From positions 417,154-481,153 of the forward strand of contig UESW01004765.1 of NCBI GenBank assembly GCA_900491605.1: a stretch of 64,000 nucleotides of DNA, read 5' to 3'. This document shows, in pieces, positions 12,101-22,381 of this stretch (the first letter of the stretch is position 1; the number at the start of each line of letters is the position of its first letter). The stretch comes from Calamus simplicifolius (lineage: Eukaryota > Streptophyta > Magnoliopsida > Arecales > Arecaceae). The notes under the pieces are model-generated. The model did not search any database and was not told the origin of the DNA. It saw only the letters and a program-made list of their open reading frames with translations. A program made the translations under genes and the position numbers.

Positions 12101-15100
12101 TTCTTTATCCATGCTTGTTTATAGTGCAGGAATCCTTGCTCATTTATCACCGCATTCAAGTGCTGGTGCGGTGTCCCTTGCCCATTTTTCGAAACACTCG
12201 GAAGTAGGTGCAATGCATCTCTTAATGGGAACGTCCTAACCTTTCGCATAGTTTGATTTAGTAGATTCATGTTTTAAGGGATCTGACAGAATTTTACGCT
12301 GGCTATCAGCTACCTAATGTAACCCTCCTCCTTTATCCGAGCTTGGGACCAGACATGGCTCTAAATAACAATGATTAATCAGGAAGTACAAAGCCAACCT
12401 TAGACAATTCAGCATAAAGCTTGATGGATATGCATAAGCTGATAACTTTCATTCAAAGTCAACTCTTTAAAGTAATGATGCTTTATGGTCATATTAATTC
12501 CAACCTTTTCTAATTGTTCCATATCAATAAAAGCTTGCCAACAACACTATTATCTCTGTCAATCACCAAAAAAAAGACCTTGCTTATCTTGCCCACCTAA
12601 AACCATTCCCATAAAATATTTTTTTCCTCGCCAACTAATTAGATCGGCATTCTATAGCAACAAAACTAATAGTTTTTTTTTTAACTACAAGAAATAAGTC
12701 TCTAAAATGTATGGATCAACAACTTAAGTATCATGTGTTAGTGGCATGCTTGCCTAGCATTGCATAGGATTTGCAGTGTCATACCAAGCCATGTCAGTTC
12801 CTGACTTGCACCAGTACAGTTTCATGCTAAATAGTGGCATGCAACGGAATCATAGTTGAAGCTATCGTGTATGCTATAAATATGGCTACAAATGAATCAA
12901 GTCATCCCCTGACCCGACTCTATTTTGACTACCAGTTAGGTCTGATCTATCTGTATTTATAGAGACATAGGTTGGGTCGGTTTTAAAAATGGAATCCAAT
13001 CTAAATTTTAGGTCAGATTCGGATCTTATATTTTTTGGCCAGAACTAACTTGATTTGCCCCAACCCATAAAATATAAATCTTATTTTCCTTTCGATTATC
13101 TTTATAAATTTATTGAATGAACTATAATTTAAATTAATTCTTCTTTTCATCTTAACAACTAGATCTTCTTCCATCTTTTTTCACTAATTATATTTAAAAA
13201 TTTATATTTTATTATTTATTTTAATAGATTCTTATTTATAATATTTTAGTATATCAATAAATATTTTAAATATCATAATTTATAAATTTAAGGAGAATAA
13301 TTTACTTGGATAAATTTTAATGAAAAATTAAGTTTAAGTTGATTCTTTTTAATCTCATTTAAATTTTTTAACGAATCTATATTTGATTATCAATTTCTAG
13401 ATGTTAGCGGTAAAATAATAGTTAGATACTTGACTTAAATTCAAACATAATCTAATTCAATCCTATCTTCAACATCGATATTTTGAGTTGGATCTAAATA
13501 GACCCGAATAACCCATTAGATTTAAAATTCCTTCTAGAGGCCCAACCTGACCCAATCTGACCTGCTTAGCAAGTGGGGTGAGTTTGAGAACAAAGTCAAT
13601 ACCCAAATATAAAATTGGATCATATCAAGATCAAACATAATCCAACCTGACCCAACCCATTTGTTGCCCTAGCCATAAGGCGCCACCACTTGCTAGTAAG
13701 GCACCATATAGCACCTATCATGCACGTCAGGCCAACTACCATTTAAATGTGTGATATGAAAACACAATTAATCTAAAGCTAATAACAACAGCCATAGCTG
13801 GTCTCATTTTCTTCTATGTGAGATAGGGCAATCAGAAGCTTCATGGCCCAAAGCTTTGGAACAAGTACAGCACATAAGTTTCTAAGTAAACTCAAACTTT
13901 AAATTTAGCATAATGTTATATCTAAACCAAAATTGGTGCTATGAGATGAAAAGTTAGCTCCTACTAACCAAAATTTTACATATAGTGCTGCAAGTTCTCT
14001 AAATTCCTGCTCTCAGACCGGCACATACTTCAAGATGCTTCAAACCAGTTTAATTCTACCATCATTTATTTCCAATAAAACGTGTCAATATCAACATTTC
14101 TGACTACACGTCTACATTCTTTCCAGCCTATGCCAATCTGAGGTGGTTGCTTCCTACTAGCATGAACTTAAACAGAAAAACTAACAAGTCTGTTTGTCGC
14201 CAATTTACCTTCAAGGTTTAATGGCAATCCTCTCTTCCGCACAAAGTACTCTTAGTTAGGAATTTAGCATAACTGCAGAGGGTTGATGTCAAGTAAAGGT
14301 TGTAAATTGTTATTAAGCATTCACAAATTATAATTTATTCAATCGAATCAATTCCATAAAAATGAGAAAAAACCCATCAATTCCTGTAATCTTCCAATCT
14401 TAACCATCACAATATATTTATAGAAGAAAAAATAAAAGGTGGAGTTTTATTAATATTTAAATGTAAAAAAGAATATGCATACTTATCCTTGGTTCCCATG
14501 AGTACTAGGAAACCCCACTTCCCAACTATACGCCCTCTTATTTCATGCAACTTAATGAACAAATGTTTCATCCCCAAAATAAACCTATGGAGATGCTTAT
14601 CCTTGGTTCCCATGAGTACTAGGTAACCCCACTTTCCAACTACATGACCTCTCATTTCATGCAACTTAATGATCAAATGTTTCATCCCCAAAATAAACTT
14701 ATGGAGATGCTATTGTCTACTTAGTAGGGCTAATTATCTGGGCATTGCGATGGCACTAAATAGCAGCCAACTGAATTTTCAAACCATGAGTGCAAAGCAA
14801 ATGTGGGACATCAAAAACCACTGCCATTGTTGCAAACTCATAATGCTCAGCCCCTAAAAGAATAATGCCATTTTATTCAAATAGAACAAAAAGTAAAAAG
14901 AAGAAGAAGAAAAACAAAGTTCAAGAGTGCATGGACAATTTCAAAGCCTTCTGAACAAAGCCAGATTTTCTTAGTTATTTAATTGAATCATATATTATTT
15001 CTCATTTACATTATCAGACCCTTTTTTTAGTTGATAGCTAGTGCATCTTATATAATCTTAAGGATTTTCATGTCATAAGCATATGGAAATGACTGACTGA

Positions 15101-16457
15101 AACTTCAGTAACTATTTAAACAGATCGTGGTTAACACATATTTGGCAAAATCAATACATAATATAGTTGGTTGTATGGTTCGTCATCTTTGTATTAGACC
15201 TGTACCAGTACCACACTGATACAGTGTTGGTATGTCCGGTATATGGGTTAATTCAGTTTACTGAAACGTGGTATGCATGGATACCAAGTCTTAATTCGAT
15301 ACTAACATGGTACAATATGCTTGATACAAAGTGGCACACAAGTATAGCATACCATGATCGGTAGCGTATACATAGCAACAACAGCAAAAGCCACATGTTA
15401 CCCTTGAACATTTATTTTATAAGATTGATTTTATAGATCACAGTGTATGCACAGAAAGCAGGACAAACATTGCGTCTGATCAAGGTATATTACATCAAGG
15501 GCATATTCTAACCTCATGAAGTGTACCATCACCTCCAATAGCTATCACAGCATCAGCCCCTTCCCTTATTGCCTGCATTGCTCAGCCATAAATGGCCAAA
15601 ATTCAGAACTTCAGGGAAGCACAAGGTATACGAAATAAATTTTAACAAAAACTAGAATCATGTATCATACTTCCAATGAAATTTTCTACCTCCCGTGTTA
15701 TGTCCACAGCATGAGAAGGACCTGAAGTTATAGACTCGCATATCTGCTCACAGTACCCAAATAAGTAATTGCACAGAGACATGAAAATATAAATACCACT
15801 TATTAAGTGAAACTACACTAGAAGTTAAAAATTCAACACAAATATATCTATGCAAGCCATGACCTGAATCATCTTGGAGTGACGAAGGTCAAACTTCAGA
15901 GGGATATCCAAAAGAGTCGAGATTACTCTCATAATTATAAAACACGAGCACAATCATGATTAAGAATGAAGAAGTCAATTGCTGAACATTTGGCAAGCAA
16001 AAAAAATGAAGTAATAGGATCTCGAACTATTAAACTATAACAAAGGAAGCTAAAGAATCAAAGATCATTCAAGAAAAATCATTCAATTATCTGCTGATGG
16101 CATGATAAAAGTTCATCTTCAAGATCTAATAAACAAACAAGAAAGTAGGCGAGCTAACATTGCAGCGTCCGCCGAGCCGAGTCTTGAGGTAAGGAAGCAA
16201 TTTCTTCCACTCCTTCCCCGTCCGGCCATTGGCACCTGAATCCACCCAAGGATTATCAAACAAGAAAAAGAAACAGAGGGGGAAAAAAAGTTGATGAGGG
16301 GAATACCCTTGGGATTGACGACGAAGACGAAATCCCTCCTCGAATAAGAGACGAGGCCGCTGGTTCCATCGGTGGAGAGATCGAGCGCGCTCGATTGGTC
16401 CGCTCTCACGTAGAAAAAGGGCTTCGGCATTGCCATTGCTGTTATTCCGCACACCAT
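6120..16457 (-). CDS. LCBK2: Sphingoid long-chain-base kinase 2-like (DAGK catalytic domain), exons 1-7, 3' end missing
   Basis: The product should phosphorylate sphingoid long-chain bases with ATP; family members act on membranes and are often annotated as mitochondrial. Seven exons keep one frame for about 169 residues: 16457-16307, 16235-16159, 15743-15690, 15572-15513, 6501-6424, 6307-6261 and 6160-6120. All introns are GT-AG. Motifs in order are FVFVVNPKGANGRTGKEWKK, CESITSGPSHA, AIREGADAV, the nucleotide-binding GGDGTLHE, VVNGFFW, IPLGTGSDFARTFGW and NDPYEAVERIVRG, all as in plant LCBK2. The family is about 350-370 residues, so the C-terminal half is absent here. The first ATG is 16457; a TATA box at 16489-16482 is so close that the ATG at 16436 (MAMPKPFF) may be the true start. 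Intron 4 (9011 bp) carries a LINE. Identity is strong; whether the locus is intact is unknown. Confidence 0.88.
6261..6307 (-). CDS. LCBK2: LCBK2-like exon 6
   Basis: A 47-bp exon coding LIPLGTGSDFARTFG plus two bases of a Trp codon. The acceptor is TTCTTTTGCAG and the donor GTCAGC. GTGSDFAR is the second conserved motif of the family. Confidence 0.92.
6424..6501 (-). CDS. LCBK2: LCBK2-like exon 5
   Basis: A 78-bp exon (26 codons) beginning VVNGFFWAGNP and ending HSTTLG. The acceptor is GGAATTCAG and the donor GTGAGT. It continues the frame of exon 4 exactly across the 9011-bp intron. Confidence 0.9.
6969..7351. repeat. Candidate non-autonomous TIR element
   Basis: The left end (GTTTAAA then GCAAGGATTGTCATACC) and the right end (GGTTTGGCATATCTTG then GTTTAAA) form imperfect inverted repeats flanked by a direct GTTTAAA. 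The interior is rich in GGTACC/GGTATGG words. Length is about 380 bp with no ORF. The superfamily is unclear. Confidence 0.4.
7832..7857. repeat. Perfect 11-bp inverted repeat
   Basis: GGGTGTAAAGA and TCTTTACACCC flank ATAA. A similar but imperfect hairpin (TGTGTAAA...TTTACACA) lies near 8355-8382, about 520 bp away. The two may be the ends of a small foldback or MITE-type element. Confidence 0.5.
9590..10160 (-). pseudogene. LINE reverse transcriptase, C-terminal part
   Basis: Two overlapping frames (10160-9837 and 9907-9590) carry GLHQGFALSSYLFALVMDEL, the catalytic-site block MLFVDDIMLI (FVDD), then FRYLGSII, HRVKAGWIKW, DRRIPLKLKEKFY and AMLYGIECW, all diagnostic of plant RTE elements. 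Further degraded RT sequence extends toward about 11300. Confidence 0.88.
11455..11740 (-). pseudogene. LINE apurinic-like endonuclease fragment
   Basis: The frame at 11721-11455 contains VRGDFNGHVGKQRDG and YGFGDRNE, then AYDLTIAN. This is the central part of the exonuclease-endonuclease-phosphatase fold that nicks target DNA in LINE retrotransposition. GDFN carries a catalytic Asp/Asn pair. Flanking parts are out of frame. Confidence 0.82.
12882..13676. repeat. Candidate hAT-like non-autonomous element
   Basis: The left end, ATGGCTACAAATG then GACCCGACTC, is mirrored at the right by GACCCAACCCATTTG then TTGCCCTAGCCAT. Inside there are many GACCCGA/GGTCAGATT words, a pattern I know from plant hAT-derived MITEs. 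No ORF. Exact ends and the target duplication are not clear. Confidence 0.35.
14482..14711. repeat. 114-bp tandem duplication
   Basis: A unit starting CTTATCCTTGGTTCCCATGA at 14482 is repeated at 14596; the second copy ends near 14711. The copies differ at a handful of positions. The minus-strand ORF across it is a by-product of the duplication. Confidence 0.9.
15513..15572 (-). CDS. LCBK2: LCBK2-like exon 4 (GGDGT loop)
   Basis: A 60-bp exon coding AIREGADAVIAIGGDGTLHE; GGDGT is the nucleotide-binding loop of the lipid-kinase fold. The acceptor is CAATGCAG and the donor GTTAGA. The 9-kb intron follows. Confidence 0.92.
15690..15743 (-). CDS. LCBK2: LCBK2-like exon 3
   Basis: A 54-bp exon coding ICESITSGPSHAVDITRE. 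The acceptor is GTGAGCAG and the donor GTAGAA. Phase 0 at both ends. Confidence 0.9.
16159..16235 (-). CDS. LCBK2: LCBK2-like exon 2
   Basis: The acceptor GATTCAG precedes 16235 and the donor GTTAGC follows 16159. Codes GANGRTGKEWKKLLPYLKTR and on to GGRCN, the conserved start of the DAGK catalytic domain. Intron 1 is 71 bp. Confidence 0.9.
16307..16457 (-). CDS. LCBK2: LCBK2-like exon 1
   Basis: Codes the N-terminus through RRDFVFVVNPKG and ends after the first base of a glycine codon. Donor GTATTC follows at 16306. In-frame ATGs are at 16457, 16436 and 16430. Confidence 0.85.
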
Positions 16458-17769
16458 TCTTAAGCCGTGGGAGAGGAGGTTTTATATAGAAGACGAAGAA
16501 GGGTTGGGTGCGGTCGTCTTTTTCTTGCGAGCAGTTATGAGGTTTTGAGCTGCGGGGAGAAAAACGGGTTGGGAATTAAATCAGCGTTAACGCCGCTGGA
16601 AATCGGATGAAGTCTGGGTGCGGCGCAGAACCGGAAGACATTCTCCGGCGTTCTAAGGCCGCTTGCTTTATGTCTCGGAGCGGTAGCATCTTAAACCGGC
16701 GGCGGCCGAAGGCGCAAGCGATAAAAGCTTGCGACGACACTGCGGTCATTGAATTTTCTTTCTTTTTGACTCTTTTAGCGTTTGTATGGTTTATGAGGCC
16801 CTGTTCCTGTTTGTTACTCTTTTTGTCCTTCTTTTCCCAGCCACTTCTACCAGGCCCGTTTGGTTAGACAGAACTGACCAACGGTTCAAAAGTACAGTAA
16901 AAATTAATTTATCATGAAATTATAGATTACTTCGATTATTTATTTTATGAATAAAGTTTTATTTTTTAATTTATTAATATCTGCTTTAGAATATGTTTTG
17001 ATATATAAATTATTAATGAAGTGCAAGAGTTTGGAATCATCAATTTTTCTGCCGTTAAAACCAAAGTAAAAGAATAAATATTATTTAGCATGACCTTTCA
17101 TTTTCTATTTTCAGAAATAGACAATAAAAAAGTATATTTGATATAGTTAATTATTTAAAAAATATAAGTTGAATGGTGGTAATGATTGAGGTAATGATAA
17201 AGATAGTGAAGAAAATAAAGGTCATATTGGTGTAAAAAATGAAGAAAGAGGGAGAGAATAGATAATGAAGAAAATTAAGAGTCTAATAAATTGAATCAAA
17301 TAGAAGAAAAAAAAAGAAATAAATATTCAATCTGGTTCAAAAATAATTTACGCTTGGATACAAATTTTTAAGACATAATTTATCATGTTGCAAGGTAAAC
17401 CAATTTCTAGGTCAAATATTTTGTATATAAAGCTTATAAGATTAAATCTTTAATCCATCTAGGGGTAACAAAACCTAAACTAAACCCACTATCCGAACTC
17501 ATTTGAATAAATGGGTTCGAGTTAGCTGCTATTTAATTTGGATTGAAAATGGTTTACTATAAGCTTGATATATTTTATTAAGAAGGTATATAGAAGATGA
17601 AAGTTTCTTTTAATCCTAACAGACTTTAACACAACCCAAATCTAGTCCTTTGCCATCTATGCATAAATTGACATAAACCTATCGATCCACATAAATCTTT
17701 CGAAATAAATGGTTTGAGCTAGCCATTTTTAAATTTAAATTAAAAATGAACTAACATAAAATCAAATTG
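16458..17769. other. 5' flank of LCBK2-like gene
   Basis: The first about 400 bp are moderately GC-rich, as expected of a leader/promoter. From about 16855 (CCCGTTTGGTT, a common MITE start) the sequence is AT-rich with MITE-like low-complexity words and no supported ORF, up to the target-site copy of the Tat element. Confidence 0.6.
16482..16489 (-). promoter_or_regulatory. TATA box upstream of LCBK2-like gene
   Basis: TATATAAA (minus strand) sits 25-32 bases before the ATG at 16457. If used, transcription would start near 16455-16460, which favours the downstream ATG at 16436 as the translation start. Confidence 0.5.
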
Positions 17770-17774
17770 TTTCT

Positions 17775-18683
17775 TGTTGCTGTCAAATCACCTTCCTCGA
17801 AGCATCAGGTAAGGTTTAGGATCCGATGGTTGATGAGGATGGAGATGAGAGTCCTCTGAAGCTCTACCCTCGAACTAGGATCCTGCAAGGAAGTCCTCGT
17901 GGCCGAATATTTCAACGGAAACCCTCCGATGCTCAAGTGAGTGACTTGAAAAATAGTAATCTATCTCCCACTATTTGGAAGATAGTTAAGAACTTAGAGA
18001 AATTCTTGAAGTTGGAGAGGTTGAAATCATTCTCTCATCATGAGCGAGGGTTCTTATATCTGATCGGGAGTCCCTATTACCCCTTTTTGAATAGTTGTTG
18101 ATTTTGAGATGCTTCGTTCTGACATGGAACAAGCGGCAAGGCTAACAGCGACAGGTGGTGTCCACCTCCTAGCTTGTTAGAACTGGCAGGCCATCTTTTT
18201 GTTTGATACGGGCGACTACAGCCAGTTGGTTGGCTACGTTCTGTTAGGCACGGAGTGGCAGATGATTGATAGGCTGGGTCTTATCGGGCGTGCGCTGCAG
18301 TCGGTAGGTGGGACACATGGGGCCACAGAAAGGGGGCCACGTGGAGTGACGGTGGGCCACGTGGGGGCTGTAGATGGTTGCGGGCATGTGGTGCTGAGAT
18401 CGACGCTGGAGTTGGTCTCGATGCCAATGCTGGAGTCGATCTTGGGACTGACGCTGGAGCCGATGCAGGAGTCGGTCATGGGTCCGACTCTGGAGTCGGT
18501 GCTAAGGGCCAACGCTAGAGTCGGTCTTGTGTCCGACTCTAGAGTCGGTCTGAGGACCGACGCTAGAGCCGGTGCTAAGGGCCAAGGCGACACGTTAGAT
18601 CATGATGACTTTAATTGTTTGATCTTGTCTTTGTAAGTTAGCCCTTTTTTGCTAACTTTAACGTGGCTTGATCAGCCACATCA
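17775..18683 (-). repeat. 3' LTR of Tat element
   Basis: The LTR is 909 bp; in plus orientation it runs TGTTGCTGTC to CCACATCA. Immediately inside (18684-18700) the minus strand reads a purine tract with GTAGGGGG, the polypurine tract. A block at 18394-18595 consists of about 24-bp units with GAGTCGG/CCGACTC arms. Confidence 0.9.
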
Positions 18684-19087
18684 GATGACCCCCTACTCTC
18701 GAGCTTGTGTGGTCGCCTTTTTCGTCGAGCAAAGGGAGCGTACACTTTTAATGCTCTTGATCTTTGCCTTTGATTATGGGCATATGCCTCGATGTAGGAT
18801 CAAATCCCTCTCATTTAAGGGAGCATGGGGCACTGTACCACCACCATTTTCTTTGAAATCGATGAGATTTTCCTCGATTTGTGCATGTTACCTTCATCGG
18901 ATGAAGTGATAGCCATCATTGTGGTGATGTCACCAGCATCCCGTCATTGGCCACAGATCACATCCTTGCACTCCCGACTGAGGCATCTTACCTTGGGCAA
19001 ACGAGATCGTGCAACAGTTGGGATACGCCTTTAATAAGGGACCTCCACGTGACGAATTGGATCAGGCGGGACAATTCGAAAGATGGA

Positions 19088-19095
19088 TATAAAAA
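19088..19095 (+). promoter_or_regulatory. TATA box of the Tat antisense unit
   Basis: TATAAAAA, followed within 30-100 bp by GC-rich leader-like sequence, lies just inside the 3' LTR and upstream of the antisense ORFs. It would drive transcription against the main element mRNA. Confidence 0.45.
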
Positions 19096-19269
19096 GAGGG
19101 TCATCCCTATCAAGGAGTTTCCCGTGCACCTGAAGCTTTTCCGTTTCTTGTAACCCGAGTCCCCGAGGCCCTTCACCTGTGTTCGTTGTCTTCTTGCTCC
19201 AGGTCAGTCCTCTCTAGCCTCTTTTAGTTTTCTTCCTTATAGGCCCTGGTAGGAAGGGCAAGAAGCCCG

Positions 19270-21486
19270 TAGCTGCCCCCCCCAATCCTCATCCTCCTCT
19301 GAGGACAAGGTTCCGTTGACTCAACTGTGAGCTGGAGGCAGGATCTCGATCCGGGATCATCCAGCAGTCGTAGCTCCACCATCATCACCTATAGCCCCAT
19401 CACCGCCTAGGGCTAGTAGGGCATCCTCTCCAGCTGTTGCCCCCATTCCGATGGGTCTAGAGAGGATTGCTTCCACCATTACCCTTGCGGATGTAGAGTC
19501 TCTTAGAGCCACCTATAAGATCCCTGGGGATGTCCGATTGTCTGCCCCTAGACCCAGTGACAGGGTGACCTCTGGTCCTTCCATGGGGTCGCCCTGTATG
19601 AGGAGTTCCTCAAGGTAGGCCTTCGACTTCTCCTTCACCTTTTCATTATTAGCCTACTCCATAGGTACGCCTTGACATCGGCACAGTTTGGTTCCGAACT
19701 CTTTTTGGACCATCTGTGCCTTCATGGTATTATGTGGTTACCTCGATATAGTGGGCTGGGTGTCCCTGTTCCGCAACCTCTACACCCTTCACATCAGTCC
19801 GACACTGGATGTTGGTTGTTCACGCCTAGACCCGGCCGAGCTCTTAAGCTGAACCTTTCCTCATCTATCAAAGGGTGGAAGACCCGATTCTTCTTCGCAC
19901 ATATCAAGGGAGTAAGGCGGAGTTAGAAGGACCCAAACTTAAAGTCGAATAAGGACTCGATGGTGATCCTGGGGGACCAGAAGGTATTTAAGCAATTGTT
20001 GTCCTCCCGGGTCCCCCTCTATCGAGAGCTCCTATCGGAGGAGAACCTCCATTATGCAGGTCCGACCCCGGGTGACGGTGAGCACTCGTGTTCCCTTTCT
20101 TTCTTTTATCTTATTTTTCTCTTTGCAGACATGAGAATATCCATCGATGCCATGAAAAGGATGGTAAGGAGGAGAAAGGAGGCGGCCAGCGATGATGCTG
20201 GGAGGTCGAACAAAAGACCTCATCCTCGATCTCTGGCCTCTCCTCCTCGCGAGCCCCTGGCAGATCAAGGGCCCAATTTGCCTATTGACCTCACCATCGA
20301 TTCACCTCCGGAGGGGCCAAGGGCCGAGGCGGTCCCCCCGTCAGTGGAGCTGGCCACATCGGGCATGGGGCCGGTCCCCTTGGTGATCGTGTCGGCCCCT
20401 GAGGGAGGCCTACCAGCATGAGGCCAGGCAGATGAGGAGGGTCTGGTGGCAGAGTTGGTGGAGGAGACTACATTCTAAGAAGGAGGTAGCGAAGAAGTAC
20501 CGCCTATCTCCGGCTCCACACCCGCGACCTCTGCATCGATCGAGCCCGCAGAAGCAGGCGGGAGGAGGGCGATCTCATCACGGCCATCCCTTATGAACCA
20601 TGGCCGCATGGCGGAGTGGCTGCTAGGCCAGGTATATCCGTCGAAGTTTCAAGAGGAGCTTCATCGCTAGCGAGCTACAGACTTCTTTCGGGATGCTTTC
20701 TCAGCTCTACTCTGGGTAAGTGCCTCTTTGCCTCTCTGTCTCCATAAAGTTTCCTCCTTATATTACATGCTGACGGTGGTTTTCTTTGTGCAACTGGTGA
20801 ACTCTATGTTTGCCGCCTGAGACGTGCCCCTCCAAGCCAAGGTGGTCCTTGCCTGTGCCCAGCGGGATGTCCCTGCTGCCCTGGCCCAAACTGAGAGGGC
20901 AGAGGGTGAGTTGGCATCGGCCCGCACTGAGCGGGTGAAGGAGCTTGAAAAAGCTAGGCGTTAGGCGGCAACCGAGCTTGAGCATGCCCGCATCGCCGAA
21001 GTGAAGCTAGAGAACGTGGTGGCAAGGTTGGACTCATGCAAAATCCAGCTCCACACCATCACTCTAGAGCTGAAGGTGACCGAGATACGGGCCGACGATG
21101 TTGAGTCAATCGCTCGAATGGCCAGTGCTAGGGTCGTCGATGCTGTGGTTGACCTACGTGATGTGGTGGCGAGGGCCTCAAAGATTGAGGCAGCAGCACG
21201 GGTCATTGGGGAGAGGGTTGTCGTGGCCGAGAGGAGGGCCACAGAGGCAGTGGAGCACTACCGGGGCTTTGCTGCCTTCGAGGATGAACTGGCGGAGGCC
21301 TTTGTCGAGGTTTACCTGCAAGGCTTTTGAGAGTATAAAGAGAAGGTGGCTTGAGTCTTTGGCATCACGGGCCTCGACGACCTTGAACCTGATGACGATG
21401 AAGAGCTAAAGGGGCCAGGGGCTGAGAGATTAGCCGACGATGGGTCTGCCCTAGCCAACGATGGATCGTTGCCCACCGAGCCTTGA
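19270..21486 (+). pseudogene. Antisense gene unit of Tat element (gypsy-type transposon domain plus coiled coil)
   Basis: Relative to gag-pol this unit is antisense. Part one (19672-19926) has TSAQFGSELFLDHLCLHGI and later SIKGWKTRFFFAHI, a pattern of the putative gypsy-type transposon domain. Part two (19960-20421) codes a basic Ser/Pro-rich region after MRISIDAMKRMVRRRKE. Part three (about 20830-21486) is a long Ala/Glu/Arg-rich coiled coil ending in an acidic tail. Intron-like signals are visible: GTGAGC at 20078 to TTTGCAG at 20128, GTAGGC at 19615 to ATAG at 19664, and GTAAGT near 20717 with a damaged acceptor. Stops at about 20962, 21328 and 21351 suggest it is dead. The function of such antisense ORFs is unknown. 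Confidence 0.65.
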
Positions 21487-21717
21487 GGGCCTTTCTCTTT
21501 TTTCTCTCTTCTTTTTGCCCTTGTACTGAGGTCCGGCTTGAGTCGGTAATTTTGTAAACCTTTTTGGCGATTAATGGAAAATGAACTTTCTTTTGAATCT
21601 ATGACTCTCTGAGTACTTAGCTTTTATAGGTTTTATGGCATGTTCCATCGCTCTCCACTTGTGCGAATCCTTGACTATGTTGCGCAGTCTGACGACGTTC
21701 GGTCAGATGTTTGGGTT

Positions 21718-22065
21718 GAGGCCGACTCTGGAGTCGTTCTTGATGTCGACTCTGAGGGTTGGTCTTAGTGCCGACTTTGGAATCGATCTTGATGCCGACT
21801 TTGAAGCCGGTCTTAGTGCTGACTTCGGAGCCAGTTTTTATGCCGATGCTGGAGTCGATATTAGTACCGACTTTGGAGTCGATCTTTGTGCCGATGCTGG
21901 AGTCGGTCTTGATGCCAACGCTGGAGTCGATCTTTGTGCTAACGCTAGAGTCAGTCTTGATGCCGATATTGGAGTCGGTCTTCGTGCTGATGCTGGAGTT
22001 AGTCTTGATGCTGATGCTGGAGTCGATCTTTGTGCCGACGTTGGAGTCGGTCTTAGTGCCAGATT
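21718..22065. repeat. 24-bp minisatellite between Tat integrase and antisense unit
   Basis: About 14 imperfect units of roughly 24 bp, each with a GGAGTCGRTCTT half and a GTGCCGAYGCT half. Plus-strand translation gives an 8-residue repeat (GVDLCADA-like) and the minus strand a KTDSxIGI-like repeat. The same unit forms the arrays inside both Tat LTRs. The arms GAGTCGG/CCGACTC make many units potential small hairpins. Confidence 0.88.
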
Positions 22066-22381
22066 GAGCATCCCTTTGGAACTTTTGTGGGTGACTCGAG
22101 GCTCTTAATACCAAGTCCAAGGGCCTTTTGAACCTCGTCCCGCAGAGCTGAGAGGATAGGATACTCAAACTTATCTTTATTTTAATTAGCTGAATGTGTA
22201 CATCACTGATAGTACCAGCAAAGGTTGTTCGCATTCCAAGTGCGAGGGATGGGCCTCCCATCAAGTCCTTCAATATGGTATGCTCTATGATGAAGTGTCT
22301 TAGTGACCTAGTAGGGCTCCTTCCAGTTTGGGGATAGCTTGCCCCCCTCCATAAGCTTTGAGACTTCGGTTCATCTGAGGA

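Larger units (their letters stand above)
9239..12353 (-). mobile_element. RTE-clade LINE with 11-bp target-site duplication
   Basis: The element is 3115 bp, reading right to left. It is flanked by the identical 11-mer CATGGCTCTAA at 9228-9238 and 12354-12364. Coding order is endonuclease then reverse transcriptase. The 3' tail on the minus strand is a short GAGTT-type repeat rather than poly(A), as usual for plant RTE LINEs, preceded by the conserved 3' sequence with ATATGGGGTCGGCTACAT. The ORF is broken by many stops and frameshifts. It is inserted in intron 4 of the LCBK2-like gene, antisense to nothing: it has the same orientation as the host gene. Confidence 0.92.
6502..15512 (-). other. 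Intron 4 of the LCBK2-like gene (9.0 kb)
   Basis: Bounded by GTTAGA (15512) and CAG (6502). Apart from the LINE at 9239-12353 and the small repeats listed separately, it is AT-rich intronic DNA with no supported ORF. Stretches near 8460-8660, 12760-12850 and 15180-15360 are rich in GGTAC/GTACC words and resemble the TIR repeat at 6969-7351. Confidence 0.8.

Noticed and set aside
18199..18636. 145-codon ORF (and its antisense 119-codon ORF)
   Set aside because: Both are translations of the Tat LTR minisatellite.
21617..22273. 218-codon minus ORF with KTDSxIGI repeats
   Set aside because: It results from the 24-bp minisatellite, whose period is a multiple of three, so several frames stay open; not evidence of a gene.
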